Shown here piece by piece: positions 9,689 to 18,172 of a DNA stretch of 64,000 nt. The position numbers and the translations under genes are program-made. This DNA is from Romboutsia ilealis (GTDB taxonomy: Bacteria; Bacillota; Clostridia; Peptostreptococcales; Peptostreptococcaceae). Each line of letters begins with the position of its first letter. Position 1 is the first letter of the stretch. A model generated the notes under the pieces. The model ran no database searches. It was not told the origin of the DNA and saw only the letters and a program-made list of their open reading frames with translations. The stretch is taken from the NCBI RefSeq assembly GCF_900015215.1, contig NZ_LN555523.1, forward strand, positions 502,415-566,414, written 5' to 3'.

Positions 9689-10006
9689 ATGAATAAAATA
9701 AATTGTAATGTTGATAATTGTTCTCATAATAGTACTGGAGTTTGTTATGCAAATCGTATAGATGTAGGAGGTAAAGGTGTAACTGATGCATGCGAAACTT
9801 GCTGTGGTTCTTTTCTTGATAAAAGACAATATTCAACTTTGACTAATAATACTAATACAGATGGACCTTGTGATTGTATAGTATGCAGTGCTGAGAAATG
9901 TGCTTATAACGATAATAAATTATGTACTGCAGATACTATACAAGTTAATGGGCATGATACAAAAATATATACAGAAACAATATGTTCTACATTTAAGGTA
10001 AAATAA
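9689..10006 (+). CDS. Tandem DUF1540 cysteine-rich protein
   Basis: The protein has 105 residues with two DUF1540-like repeats. Each has the pattern C-x3-C-x5-G-x-C-x-A ... C-x-T-C/F (NCNVDNCSHNSTGVCYANR in the first; IVCSAEKCAYNDNKLCTADT in the second). The cysteines suggest metal binding; the molecular function of DUF1540 is not known to me. A good AGGAGG site lies 8 nt before the ATG. It lies 27 nt downstream of rubrerythrin and is closed by a terminator, which suggests a shared role in oxidative or metal stress (inference). Confidence 0.8.
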   Translation: MNKINCNVDNCSHNSTGVCYANRIDVGGKGVTDACETCCGSFLDKRQYSTLTNNTNTDGPCDCIVCSAEKCAYNDNKLCTADTIQVNGHDTKIYTETICSTFKVK

Positions 10007-10017
10007 ATAAAAAAGAT

Positions 10018-10063
10018 AAAATTAAGAGGGTGCTATTAGTTCCCTCTTAATTTTATTTTTTTT
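10018..10063 (+). terminator. Intrinsic terminator of the rubrerythrin operon
   Basis: Arms AAAATTAAGAGGG / CCCTCTTAATTTT with an 11-nt loop and a long T-run. Confidence 0.88.
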
Positions 10064-10205
10064 ATGTTTAAGGATATAATAATATTTTAAAAAATATAGA
10101 TAACTTAGGAGTGTAACTAATATCAATAAACTAGTTTTGAACGTAAAGATTATTTTAAGTAACGGATGAAGTTGTTGTATATATGAAATAAGTTAATTTT
10201 TTATT
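10058..10205 (+). repeat. Dispersed intergenic repeat (copy 4)
   Basis: Directly after the terminator T-run comes tttaaggatataataata, then gataacttaggagtgtaac, taatatcaataaact, ttttgaacgtaaagatt, then aacggatgaagttgttg and a closing T-run. It is colinear with the complete copy at 8,171-8,335 but shorter in the middle. The rest of the 372-nt gap before prmA (10,206-10,378) is featureless AT-rich sequence. Confidence 0.65.
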
Positions 10206-10378
10206 TACATTAGTATAAAACAAATATATTGGATTTATGTTGAGTAAAATACGTAAATTTTAGTATTATAAAATAATGATAGCAAAAGTATAAAAGAATA
10301 TTGCTAAAGATAATAATAAATATGATATAATAAAATTTACTTAAAATACGAAATTATAACAAAGGAAGGTATCAGTAG

Positions 10379-11317
10379 ATGAAGTGGACTGAAATAACAA
10401 TAAAAACGACAACTGAGGCAGTAGAAGCTGTAACAAATATATTATATGAACAAAACGTGGGTGGAGTATCAATAGAAGATCCAAAAGATTTTAAATTCCA
10501 AAAGAAAAATGAATATGATTGGGATTTTGTGGAAGAAGAAATATTCAATAGTGGATATGATGGAGTTATAATAAAAACTTACATAACAGAAGAAAGAGAT
10601 GTAACAGAAGATATAAATTTAATAAAAGAAAAAATAAATGGATTAAAAGAATTTGGTATAGACGTAGGTGATGCTATAGTAGAAATATCTCAAGTTGATG
10701 AAGAAGATTGGGCAAATGAATGGAAAAATTACTACAAACCAACAAAAGTAGGTGAAAAAGTTGTAGTTAAACCAACTTGGGAAGAATATGAAGCTAAAGA
10801 AGGAGACTTAATAATAGAATTAGACCCAGGTATGGCATTTGGTACAGGTACACATGAAACAACTAGTATGTGTATACAACAATTAGAAAAGTATGTTAAA
10901 CAAGATTCTAAAGTATTTGATATAGGTTGTGGTAGTGGTATACTTGCTATAGCAGCAGCAAAACTTGGTGCTAATGATGTATTAGCAGTAGATTTAGATG
11001 AGGTAGCTGTTAAAGTATCTAAAGAAAATATAGAATTAAATAAAGTAGAAGATAAGGTTAAAGCATTACACGGAAACCTTATGGAAGTTGTAAGCGATAA
11101 AGCTGATATAGTTGTAGCAAATATAATAGCAGATATAATAAAAATATTAGCTAAAGATATTAAAAACTTTATGAAAGAGGATGCAGTGTTCATATCATCA
11201 GGAATAATACATGCTAAAGTAGATGAGGTTAAAGCCTCTTTAGAGGAAAATGGACTTGAGATTATAGAAGTACAATCTTTAGGTGAATGGAATGCTATAG
11301 TTTCTAAAATTAAGTAG
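10379..11317 (+). CDS. prmA: Ribosomal protein L11 methyltransferase PrmA
   Basis: PrmA trimethylates ribosomal protein L11 using SAM. The protein is 312 residues with an N-terminal substrate-recognition domain and a C-terminal Rossmann methyltransferase. Motif I is clear (VFDIGCGSGILAIAAAKLGA), preceded by the PrmA signature DPGMAFGTGTHETT. Motif IV appears as DIVVANIIADII, where N replaces the usual D/N-P-P-Y as in PrmA. AAGGAAGG lies before the ATG. rsmE follows after 8 nt and mtaB abuts that, a conserved clostridial modification operon. Confidence 0.95.
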   Translation: MKWTEITIKTTTEAVEAVTNILYEQNVGGVSIEDPKDFKFQKKNEYDWDFVEEEIFNSGYDGVIIKTYITEERDVTEDINLIKEKINGLKEFGIDVGDAIVEISQVDEEDWANEWKNYYKPTKVGEKVVVKPTWEEYEAKEGDLIIELDPGMAFGTGTHETTSMCIQQLEKYVKQDSKVFDIGCGSGILAIAAAKLGANDVLAVDLDEVAVKVSKENIELNKVEDKVKALHGNLMEVVSDKADIVVANIIADIIKILAKDIKNFMKEDAVFISSGIIHAKVDEVKASLEENGLEIIEVQSLGEWNAIVSKIK

Positions 11318-11325
11318 GTGATTTT

Positions 11326-12078
11326 ATGGATAGATTTTTCGTACAAAAACAAAATATTAATTTAGAAACTAATACTTGTATTATTGAAGGAGAAGATGTA
11401 AAGCATATTTCTAAGGTACTTAGATGCAAAATTGGAGAAGAGTTAGAAATTTGTGATAATGATAATAACGAGTATATATGTGAGATAACTGATATAGATA
11501 AGTCTTTTGTAAGCTTAAATATATTAGAAAAAGTTGATATAAAAAGAGAATCAGATTTAAAAATAAAAGTATATCAAGGTCTTCCTAAAGGTCCTAAAAT
11601 GGAAATGATACTTCAAAAACTTACAGAAGTTGGAGTACATGAAATAGTATTGGTACAAACTAAAAGAAGTGTATCAAAAGTAGATGATAAAAAAGAAGAT
11701 AAAAAGCTTGAAAGATGGGAACGTATAATATACGAAGCTGCAAAACAAAGTAAAAGAGGCAAAATACCTAAGTTAAGAGGTATTTTAAGTTTTAAAGATG
11801 CTTTGGAAGACATGAAAAATAATGATTTAAATATAGCACCTTATGAAAATGAGAGAACAAAATCGATTAAACAAGCAATAAAAGGTGTAAATATAAATAC
11901 TATGGGTATCTTTGTTGGTCCAGAAGGTGGATTTGAAGAATGTGAAATAGAAGCCATAGAAGAAATTGGTGGGAAATCAGTATCTTTAGGACCTAGAATT
12001 TTAAGAACTGAAACGGCATCACTTGTAGCTTCATCTATAGTATTATATGAATTAAGCGACTTAGGAGGCGACGAATAA
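11326..12078 (+). CDS. rsmE: 16S rRNA m3U1498 methyltransferase RsmE
   Basis: RsmE methylates U1498 of 16S rRNA. The 250-residue protein has an N-terminal PUA-like domain (FFVQKQNI...) and a C-terminal SPOUT domain with the trefoil-knot motifs FVGPEGGFEECEIE and LGPRILRTETA, which are diagnostic. It lies 8 nt after prmA and shares no gap with mtaB, whose ATG follows its stop directly. It is therefore translated as part of the prmA-rsmE-mtaB transcript. Confidence 0.95.
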   Translation: MDRFFVQKQNINLETNTCIIEGEDVKHISKVLRCKIGEELEICDNDNNEYICEITDIDKSFVSLNILEKVDIKRESDLKIKVYQGLPKGPKMEMILQKLTEVGVHEIVLVQTKRSVSKVDDKKEDKKLERWERIIYEAAKQSKRGKIPKLRGILSFKDALEDMKNNDLNIAPYENERTKSIKQAIKGVNINTMGIFVGPEGGFEECEIEAIEEIGGKSVSLGPRILRTETASLVASSIVLYELSDLGGDE

Positions 12079-13380
12079 ATGAAAAAAGTAGCTTTTTACA
12101 CATTAGGATGTAAAGTAAACCAATATGAAACTGAAGCTATGCTTGAGATGTTCAAAAAAGAAGGATATACTCAAGTTGATAGTGAAGATTTTGCAGATGT
12201 TTATGTAATAAATACTTGTACAGTAACTCATATGAGTGATAGAAAATCACGTCAATATATAAGAAGAATGAAAAAGAAAAATCCTGATGCTATAATAGCT
12301 GTTGTAGGATGCTACTCTCAGGTTTCACCAGAGGAAATACTTGATATAGAAGAAGTAAACTTAGTTATGGGAACTAATGAGAGAAGACAGATAGTAGAAG
12401 AAATTAAAAAAATTGACGCAACTAATAAAGTAAGTACAGTTGATGACATAATGAAGGTTAGAGCTTTTGAAGAAATAGAAATAAGTCAAACAAATGGAAG
12501 AACTAGAGCATTTATAAAAATACAAGATGGATGTGATAGATTCTGTACTTATTGTATAATACCTTACGCAAGAGGTGGAAAAGTAAGAAGTAGAGATTTA
12601 GAAAGCATAGTATCAGAAGTTGAAAAATTAGTTTTAAATGGATATAAAGAGGTTGTTTTAACTGGAATACATGTTGCATCTTATGGAAAAGATGTAAAGG
12701 ATGAAAACATCAACTTATTAACTGTAATTAAAGCTATAAATGAAATAGATGGAATTGAAAGAATAAGATTAAGTTCAGTTGAACCAGTGTTATTTACAGA
12801 TGAATTTGTAAGCGAAGTTTCTAAAATGGAAAAGGTATGTCCACATTATCATTTATCGCTACAAAGTGGTTGTGACGATACATTAAAAAGAATGAATAGA
12901 AGATATACTACAAAAGAATACAAGGAAATAGTAGATAGATTAAGAAAAAATATTCCTAATGTAGCAATAACTACAGATATAATAGTAGGATTTCCTGGAG
13001 AAACTAATGATGAATTCAATAAAACTTATGAATTCTTAAAAGAGATAGGATTGTCACAAATGCATGTGTTTAAGTATTCCCCAAGAAAAGGTACACCAGC
13101 AGCTACTATGGAAAATCAAATAGACCCGCAAATGAAACAATTTAGAAGTGATAAACTTTTAAATTTAAACAAAGAAAACTTCAATAAATTTGCAGGTGAA
13201 TTTATAGGACAAGATGTAGATGTATTATTTGAACAAAGCATAGCAGAAAATACTTACGAAGGATTAACTCCTAACTATATAAGAGTTATAGTTAAAAGTG
13301 ATAAAGATATACATGGAGAAATATTAAAAGTTAAGTTAACGGATATAAAAGATGAATATGTAGAAGGAACTTTAGTATAA
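12079..13380 (+). CDS. mtaB: tRNA ct6A/t6A-37 methylthiotransferase MtaB
   Basis: MtaB converts t6A37 to ms2t6A37 in tRNAs reading ANN codons. The protein has 433 residues in the order UPF0004 domain (TLGCKVNQYETEAM; Cys 10, 46, 80 region), radical-SAM core (GCDRFCTYCIIPYARG, the CxxxCxxC cluster) and a C-terminal TRAM domain. The G-C-K-V-N-Q-Y-E N terminus separates MtaB from MiaB and RimO. The ATG follows rsmE with no spacer; GGAGGCGACG within the rsmE end acts as its ribosome-binding site. Confidence 0.94.
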   Translation: MKKVAFYTLGCKVNQYETEAMLEMFKKEGYTQVDSEDFADVYVINTCTVTHMSDRKSRQYIRRMKKKNPDAIIAVVGCYSQVSPEEILDIEEVNLVMGTNERRQIVEEIKKIDATNKVSTVDDIMKVRAFEEIEISQTNGRTRAFIKIQDGCDRFCTYCIIPYARGGKVRSRDLESIVSEVEKLVLNGYKEVVLTGIHVASYGKDVKDENINLLTVIKAINEIDGIERIRLSSVEPVLFTDEFVSEVSKMEKVCPHYHLSLQSGCDDTLKRMNRRYTTKEYKEIVDRLRKNIPNVAITTDIIVGFPGETNDEFNKTYEFLKEIGLSQMHVFKYSPRKGTPAATMENQIDPQMKQFRSDKLLNLNKENFNKFAGEFIGQDVDVLFEQSIAENTYEGLTPNYIRVIVKSDKDIHGEILKVKLTDIKDEYVEGTLV

Positions 13381-13404
13381 TCTTTAAAAATAACTATTTT
13401 TAGT

Positions 13405-13480
13405 TTTTAGTAACAGATATATCCATAGCAATAGTAAGAATATATCGTTGCAAAATAAGTGAAGTAAATTTTTATATAGA
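13405..13480 (+). repeat. Degenerate dispersed-repeat copy (copy 5)
   Basis: gatatatcc, aagaatatatcgttgc and gtgaagtaaa plus a T-run parallel the first half of copy 2 (6,860-6,960). It is short and decayed. Confidence 0.45.
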
Positions 13481-13495
13481 AGGAGGTGTATTTGA

Positions 13496-13846
13496 GTGAG
13501 TTGTATATTTTGTAAAATAATAAATGGAGAAATACCATCTAGTAAAGTTTATGAGGATGATAAAGTACTAGCTTTTAATGATATAAATCCAGTTGCGCCA
13601 TATCATATACTAGTTATACCTAAGAAACATTATGAAAGTATAATTGATATACCAGAAAATGAAATGGACATAGTAACACATATGCATAATGTTATGAACA
13701 ATATAGCTAGAGATAAAGGTTTTGATAAAACAGGATTTAGAATCATAAATAACTGTGGTCATGATGGTGGACAAGAAGTTAAACATATTCATTATCATGT
13801 ACTAGCAGGCAAAAAATTACCTTTATACGAAGCTATGGAAAAATAA
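13496..13846 (+). CDS. HIT-family nucleotide hydrolase/transferase (HinT-like)
   Basis: This is a 116-residue histidine-triad protein. The N-terminal CIFCKIINGEIPSSKVYED is a standard HIT start with two zinc-type Cys, and the catalytic triad is visible as VKHIHYHVLAG (H-x-H-x-H). The family hydrolyses purine nucleoside phosphoramidates; the cellular substrate is unknown. Translation starts at GTG after AAGGAGGTG. It lies between mtaB and rpsU, its usual place in clostridia. Confidence 0.93.
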   Translation: MSCIFCKIINGEIPSSKVYEDDKVLAFNDINPVAPYHILVIPKKHYESIIDIPENEMDIVTHMHNVMNNIARDKGFDKTGFRIINNCGHDGGQEVKHIHYHVLAGKKLPLYEAMEK

Positions 13847-13882
13847 GCTAGTTAAAAATGGTACCTTCTTAGTGAAAAATAC

Positions 13883-13910
13883 TTGAAAAAAAATAAAATT
13901 AGTTTATAAT
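13883..13910 (+). promoter_or_regulatory. Probable promoter of rpsU-yqeY
   Basis: TTGAAA (13883-13888) and TATAAT (13905-13910) are 16 nt apart. About 90 nt of leader precede rpsU, including a non-AT-rich stretch (gcatcttttgcag ... aattcgcgctatcgg) that may fold. Confidence 0.6.
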
Positions 13911-14000
13911 AAACAAAGTGTGAGATTGTAATGCATCTTTTGCAGAATAATCGTTACAGTCCTAAGCATAATTCGCGCTATCGGAGGGAGGGAAAAAGAA

Positions 14001-14180
14001 ATGTCAGAAGTAAGAGTAAGAGAAAATGAAACATTAGACAGCGCTTTAAGAAGATTCAAGCGTCAATGTGCTATGTCTGGCATCATGTCTGAAGTTAGAA
14101 AAAGAGAGCACTATGATAAGCCAAGCGTTAGACGTAAGAAGAAAGCAGAAGCAGCAAGAAGAAAAAACGCTAAGAAATAG
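14001..14180 (+). CDS. rpsU: 30S ribosomal protein S21
   Basis: The 59-residue basic protein is a component of the small subunit. The sequence [20 protein letters not shown] is the S21 signature, and the C terminus is a run of R/K. GGAGGGAGGG precedes the ATG. It lies 26 nt upstream of yqeY, the conserved pair in Firmicutes. Confidence 0.97.
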   Translation: MSEVRVRENETLDSALRRFKRQCAMSGIMSEVRKREHYDKPSVRRKKKAEAARRKNAKK

Positions 14181-14206
14181 TAATATATAACAAAGAGGTG
14201 AAGGGA

Positions 14207-14650
14207 ATGTCCCTTAAAGAAAAGTTACAAGAAGATCTAAAGTCTTCAATGAAGAACAAAGATACAGTAAGAAAATCTGTAGTAACTTTAATAAGAGCTT
14301 CTATAAAGCAATATGAAGTCGACAATAGGGTCGAACTTGATGACGAAGGAATCATAGATATAATATCTAAACAATTAAAGCAACGTAGAGATGCTTTAGA
14401 TGAATTCGCAAAGGCTAATAGAGAAGACTTAGTAAGTGAAACAGAGGCTGAAATCAAAGTTTTAAAAGAGTACCTACCTCAACAGTTAAGCGAAGAAGAG
14501 CTAAATGAAATAGTAAAACTTACTATATCTGAAGTTGGAGCAACTTCGATGAAGGATATGGGAAAAATAATGTCAGTTATAAGACCTAAAGTAAAAGGTA
14601 GAGCTGACGGTAAACTAATAAATGAGTTAGTTAAAGCTAACTTACAATAG
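14207..14650 (+). CDS. yqeY: GatB/YqeY-domain protein
   Basis: This 147-residue protein is mostly helical (LKEKLQEDLKSSMKNKDTVR at the start; LPQQLSEEELNEIV and MGKIMSVIRPKVKGRADGKL later), typical of YqeY. The fold matches the tail domain of the GatB amidotransferase subunit, so tRNA binding is suspected, but no reaction is known to me. I take the ATG at 14207, after GAGGTGAAGGG. It is the last gene of the rpsU transcript; a perfect-palindrome terminator follows. Confidence 0.92.
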   Translation: MSLKEKLQEDLKSSMKNKDTVRKSVVTLIRASIKQYEVDNRVELDDEGIIDIISKQLKQRRDALDEFAKANREDLVSETEAEIKVLKEYLPQQLSEEELNEIVKLTISEVGATSMKDMGKIMSVIRPKVKGRADGKLINELVKANLQ

Positions 14651-14653
14651 ATT

Positions 14654-14684
14654 AAAAGCCTAGAGATATCTCTAGGCTTTTTTA
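14654..14684 (+). terminator. Intrinsic terminator after yqeY
   Basis: A perfect palindrome (AAAAGCCTAGAGA / TCTCTAGGCTTTT) with a T-run. Confidence 0.92.
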
Positions 14685-14769
14685 CTTATAATAAATAAAA
14701 GTTGTAATAATAGCATAGTCTTGTACATATTTATTAACTAAACGAGAATTAAAAGAGGGGGAGAAAGAA

Positions 14770-15267
14770 TTGATTATATCAATTAAAGAGGTTAGAAATT
14801 TTATAATAAGTATATTAATACCTTTAATAATAGGTTATTTAAGTAGTATTTTAGCAAGTTTATTATCAGGAATATCAATATCTACATATTACTCTCAGTT
14901 AATAAAGCCAAGCTTTGCACCACCAAGTTTTATATTTCCTATAGTTTGGACAATATTATATGTATTTATGGGGATATCTGCATATAAGATTTTAAAAAAA
15001 GGATATGACTTAACTAAAGTAAAAGATGCAATGTTTTATTACTGGTTACAACTTACTTTAAACTTTATATGGAGTATATTATTTTTTGGACTAGATTTAA
15101 GATTTACGGCATTAATTGCTTTAGTATTGTTAATAATAGTTATTTCGATTATGATGTATAAATTTTCTAAGATAGATAAAAAAGCAATGTATCTTAATAT
15201 ACCGTATTTAATATGGTTGTTTTATGCTTTATTTTTAAATTACTTTATATGGATTATAAATAGATAA
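14770..15267 (+). CDS. TspO/MBR family membrane protein
   Basis: This 165-residue protein has five predicted membrane helices. The TspO signature is present: KPSFAPPSFIFPIVWTILYV (helix 1-2 loop) and a second W-rich stretch with LNFIWSILFFGLDLR. Bacterial TspO binds porphyrins and has been linked to tetrapyrrole and oxidative-stress control; the role here is unknown. It starts at TTG after GGGGGAGAAAG. It is monocistronic, with a bidirectional terminator shared with the convergent gene. Confidence 0.9.
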   Translation: MIISIKEVRNFIISILIPLIIGYLSSILASLLSGISISTYYSQLIKPSFAPPSFIFPIVWTILYVFMGISAYKILKKGYDLTKVKDAMFYYWLQLTLNFIWSILFFGLDLRFTALIALVLLIIVISIMMYKFSKIDKKAMYLNIPYLIWLFYALFLNYFIWIINR

Positions 15268-15315
15268 GTTTAAAATTTTAAATATGATAAATTAGGATTA
15301 TTTAATTTATATAAT

Positions 15316-15350
15316 AAAAAATACTGAGAATAAATCCTCAGTATTTTTAA
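15316..15350. terminator. Bidirectional terminator between tspO-like gene and minus-strand hypothetical
   Basis: Arms AAAAATACTGAG / CTCAGTATTTTT with A- and T-runs on both sides serve two convergent genes. Confidence 0.85.
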
Positions 15351-15389
15351 ATATTAGGGTATTATGAAACTATTATAATCAGAAATATT

Positions 15390-16379
15390 TTAAATCAAAT
15401 ATATCTCTTGAATAATTCTGGAGTTAACATCTATAGATATATAAAGACATTTTTCTATACTTCTATTATTATAATTATATTTAAATTTATACGATTCAAT
15501 ATCATTACCATAATATGATGAGCTTATATAATTTTCATCACAAAATAAATTATTAAACTCTCCTTTAAATTTTTCTTTTAAATACATATCAACAGCTATT
15601 TTGCTATCTATTTTATTTAAAGGTGGAGATATATTTAGGGTGTCATCATTAAATTGATATATATAGAATACAATTAAAGATTTATCATATATGCGTACTT
15701 TAAAACTGCTATTATTAGATTTAAAGAAGAATTGATAAAACTTGTTTTCGGGATTACTTTCAAAAAATACTTCATAGTATTCATCAGTGATTAAGTTTTC
15801 AACTAAGTAATAGTCAAAGAATATATATATAGCTTCTATACAAATATCTCTAATTAATTCAATTTTATTTTCTTTATGAGAAAAATCTACATTATGAGAG
15901 CTTAAGATATTAAAAAATGTAAATAAATGATTATTAGAGTCTAAGTTTAAAATATCAGTTTTTTCACTTTTTAAATCAAAAGAAGTATTAGATGATAAGG
16001 GACAAAAGCAGTGAATATAAGAAATTAAATCAAAATAACTATTATATAAACCTTGAAATAATTTGTTATAACAAGAATTAGAATATAGTTTTTTTAATAT
16101 ATCAACTCTAGTTAATACATTTAGACTATATTCTAAAAGTGTATTTAAATTATTCTGAGCATTTCTATCTAATTTTATACTGGGGGTATCTTTAATTAAT
16201 AGTTCATCGTTATAAGTAAGTTTGTATAAATGGCATATAACTTTTATATTTTTTAAATTTTCTTTTTTTAGATTATTAAAAAAGTTTAGATGTTTGTATA
16301 TATTAGATGCCATTATTGCATTAATTAAGAAATCTATGCATATACATTCTTGAACTATAAATATTAAGTCATTTTTCAT
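15390..16379 (-). CDS. Hypothetical protein, 329 aa, Asn/Phe/Tyr-rich
   Basis: I cannot place this protein in a family. It is rich in N, Y, F, I and K, with no signal peptide and no clear membrane segment. The last ~30 residues (KFKYNYNNRSIEKCLYISID) alternate like a beta-rich domain. AAAGGATGG lies 6-7 nt upstream of the ATG, a good ribosome-binding site. It lies on the opposite strand between tspO and the sporulation operon yqfC-yqfD, and shares the 218-nt divergent spacer with yqfC, so a sporulation link is possible but unsupported. Confidence 0.6.
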   Translation of the reverse strand: MKNDLIFIVQECICIDFLINAIMASNIYKHLNFFNNLKKENLKNIKVICHLYKLTYNDELLIKDTPSIKLDRNAQNNLNTLLEYSLNVLTRVDILKKLYSNSCYNKLFQGLYNSYFDLISYIHCFCPLSSNTSFDLKSEKTDILNLDSNNHLFTFFNILSSHNVDFSHKENKIELIRDICIEAIYIFFDYYLVENLITDEYYEVFFESNPENKFYQFFFKSNNSSFKVRIYDKSLIVFYIYQFNDDTLNISPPLNKIDSKIAVDMYLKEKFKGEFNNLFCDENYISSSYYGNDIESYKFKYNYNNRSIEKCLYISIDVNSRIIQEIYLI

Positions 16380-16597
16380 ATAACCATCCTTTCTGAAAGT
16401 TTTATAATATTTATTCTATTCTTAGATAGATTAGAAGTTTACATATATATCTTAGGCATTTATAGTATAGGAACTAAATTTAGCATGTATAAGATGGATT
16501 TAAAGTTTATGAACTAAAACAATATAGTTAATATATACTATGTGAAAAATTTAGAAGGTTAATATAAGGATTAAAGATGTATTTGGGAGGTGTGTAG

Positions 16598-16834
16598 ATG
16601 TTAGAGATATCAAGTGACTTACAGGTTAATCAACCAACTGTAACAACTATAGGGAATACATTTGTAAGTATAGAAAATTATTTATCAATACTAGAGTATG
16701 AAAATGATTTAATAAGAGTAAAGACAAAAGCTAAAACAATAAAAATATTAGGAGATAAGCTTTTATTAAAGTACATTACAGAAAATGAAATTGGTATAAA
16801 AGGAGTTATATACAGTATTGAGTATGTAGATTAG
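16598..16834 (+). CDS. yqfC: Sporulation protein YqfC
   Basis: This 78-residue protein starts after GGGAGGTGTG. The family is conserved upstream of yqfD in spore formers and expressed in the mother cell under sigma-E; the biochemical role is unknown. The beta-rich pattern (TVTTIGNTFVSIENYLSILE) is typical of YqfC/YabP-like proteins. It lies 12 nt before yqfD. Confidence 0.85.
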   Translation: MLEISSDLQVNQPTVTTIGNTFVSIENYLSILEYENDLIRVKTKAKTIKILGDKLLLKYITENEIGIKGVIYSIEYVD

Positions 16835-16846
16835 GGGGATGTACAA

Positions 16847-18139
16847 GTGATAAGTTATATAAGAGGATACTATGTTATAACTGTAGAGGGTGTTGCAGTA
16901 GAGAAATTTTTAAATCATCTAATGAGAAATGGTATAAAAGTATATAATGTAAAGAGAATAAGTAATACAAAGATTGAGTTTAATTTAGACAGAGAAGATA
17001 TTAAATCATTTAAAAATGTATATAGAGGTAGTAACTTCCAAGTTAAAATAAAACAAAGCACAGGGCTACCATTTGTATTAAGAAGAATATATAAGAATAA
17101 AGGAATGTGGATATGTGGATTCATATCTTTATTCTTACTTCTTATGACATCTCAATTCGTAACAGACATATATATACAAGTTCCCGAAGGAATAAAAAAA
17201 GAAGAGATTAGAAAAGAGTTATATCAAATAGGATTAAAACCTGGAGTATATAAAAAAAGTATAGATAGAAAAGAGATAAGGGACCATATCATGTTAAAAT
17301 TTGATGAAGTGGCATATTTATCTATAAATGTTAAGGGAACTAATATATTTGTAACAGTAACTAAAAAAGCAGAAACATTAGAATCTGTAGAAGAGTCAAA
17401 TTATTGTAATATAATTGCTAAAAAAGATGGTATAATAGAAAGTGTAATAGAAAGAAGTGGAAATTCTGTAATTCAAAAAGGCGATATAGTTAGAAAGGGA
17501 GACGTTTTAATAAAGGGCTCTAATAACAAATCAATTCCAGAAGTATGGGCTACTACATTTTATGAAGCTTCTAATAGTGCAAGTTATGAAGAAGTAGTAA
17601 AAGAAAAGACGGGAAATACAAAAAATGTATATACTTTAAGTTTTTATGACAATGACTATGCGATAAGAAGAAATATTAAGTACAAAGATTATATTATTGA
17701 AAATAAAGAATATAAACTATCTTTAGGAAATTACACATTTCCATTAACAATAAAGGTAAGTACTTTTTATGAAACTGAAGATAAAAAAGTAGAAAAAGAT
17801 AAAGAACAAGTAATGGCGGAATTAAAAGAAAAAACTTTAAAAGAATTAGATTATACTATTCCAGCATCTGCACGAATAGTAGACTCTAAACATAATTATA
17901 AAGTTAATAATAACATGCTAGAATATACGATAACTGTACAAACATCGGAAAATATAGCAGATGTATACTCTCTTAGTAAAGCAGAAGCTGAGAACATGAT
18001 TAGAGAGCAAAATACTCAAAAAGAAGGCGAAGAAGCAGTACCATCTAATCCGGAAAAAAGACCTATAAATGATATCAGAAATGAATTTGAAGGTACTAAC
18101 AATGAAGAAGAGGATAATAAGGATAAAAATGAAAATTGA
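16847..18139 (+). CDS. yqfD: Sporulation protein YqfD (SpoIV-like)
   Basis: This 430-residue membrane protein is conserved in endospore formers and needed at stage IV of sporulation in Bacillus. It has an N-terminal globular region (VEGVAVEKFLNHLMRNGIKV), one hydrophobic segment (MWICGFISLFLLLMTSQFV, about residues 85-104) and a large extracytoplasmic domain. The acidic, low-complexity C-terminal tail (EEEDNKDKNEN) is probably disordered. The start is GTG 16847 after GGGGGATGT. It forms an operon with yqfC and phoH. Confidence 0.9.
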   Translation: MISYIRGYYVITVEGVAVEKFLNHLMRNGIKVYNVKRISNTKIEFNLDREDIKSFKNVYRGSNFQVKIKQSTGLPFVLRRIYKNKGMWICGFISLFLLLMTSQFVTDIYIQVPEGIKKEEIRKELYQIGLKPGVYKKSIDRKEIRDHIMLKFDEVAYLSINVKGTNIFVTVTKKAETLESVEESNYCNIIAKKDGIIESVIERSGNSVIQKGDIVRKGDVLIKGSNNKSIPEVWATTFYEASNSASYEEVVKEKTGNTKNVYTLSFYDNDYAIRRNIKYKDYIIENKEYKLSLGNYTFPLTIKVSTFYETEDKKVEKDKEQVMAELKEKTLKELDYTIPASARIVDSKHNYKVNNNMLEYTITVQTSENIADVYSLSKAEAENMIREQNTQKEGEEAVPSNPEKRPINDIRNEFEGTNNEEEDNKDKNEN

Positions 18140-18172
18140 TAATTATTATTTTAACTAAGGAGGAATATAAAA

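Noticed and set aside
10732-11352. 206-aa minus-strand ORF
   Set aside because: It is an antisense shadow of prmA, Ser/Ile-rich with no ribosome-binding site; the same holds for the other reverse frames over hrcA, mgtE, glyS and the capsid region.
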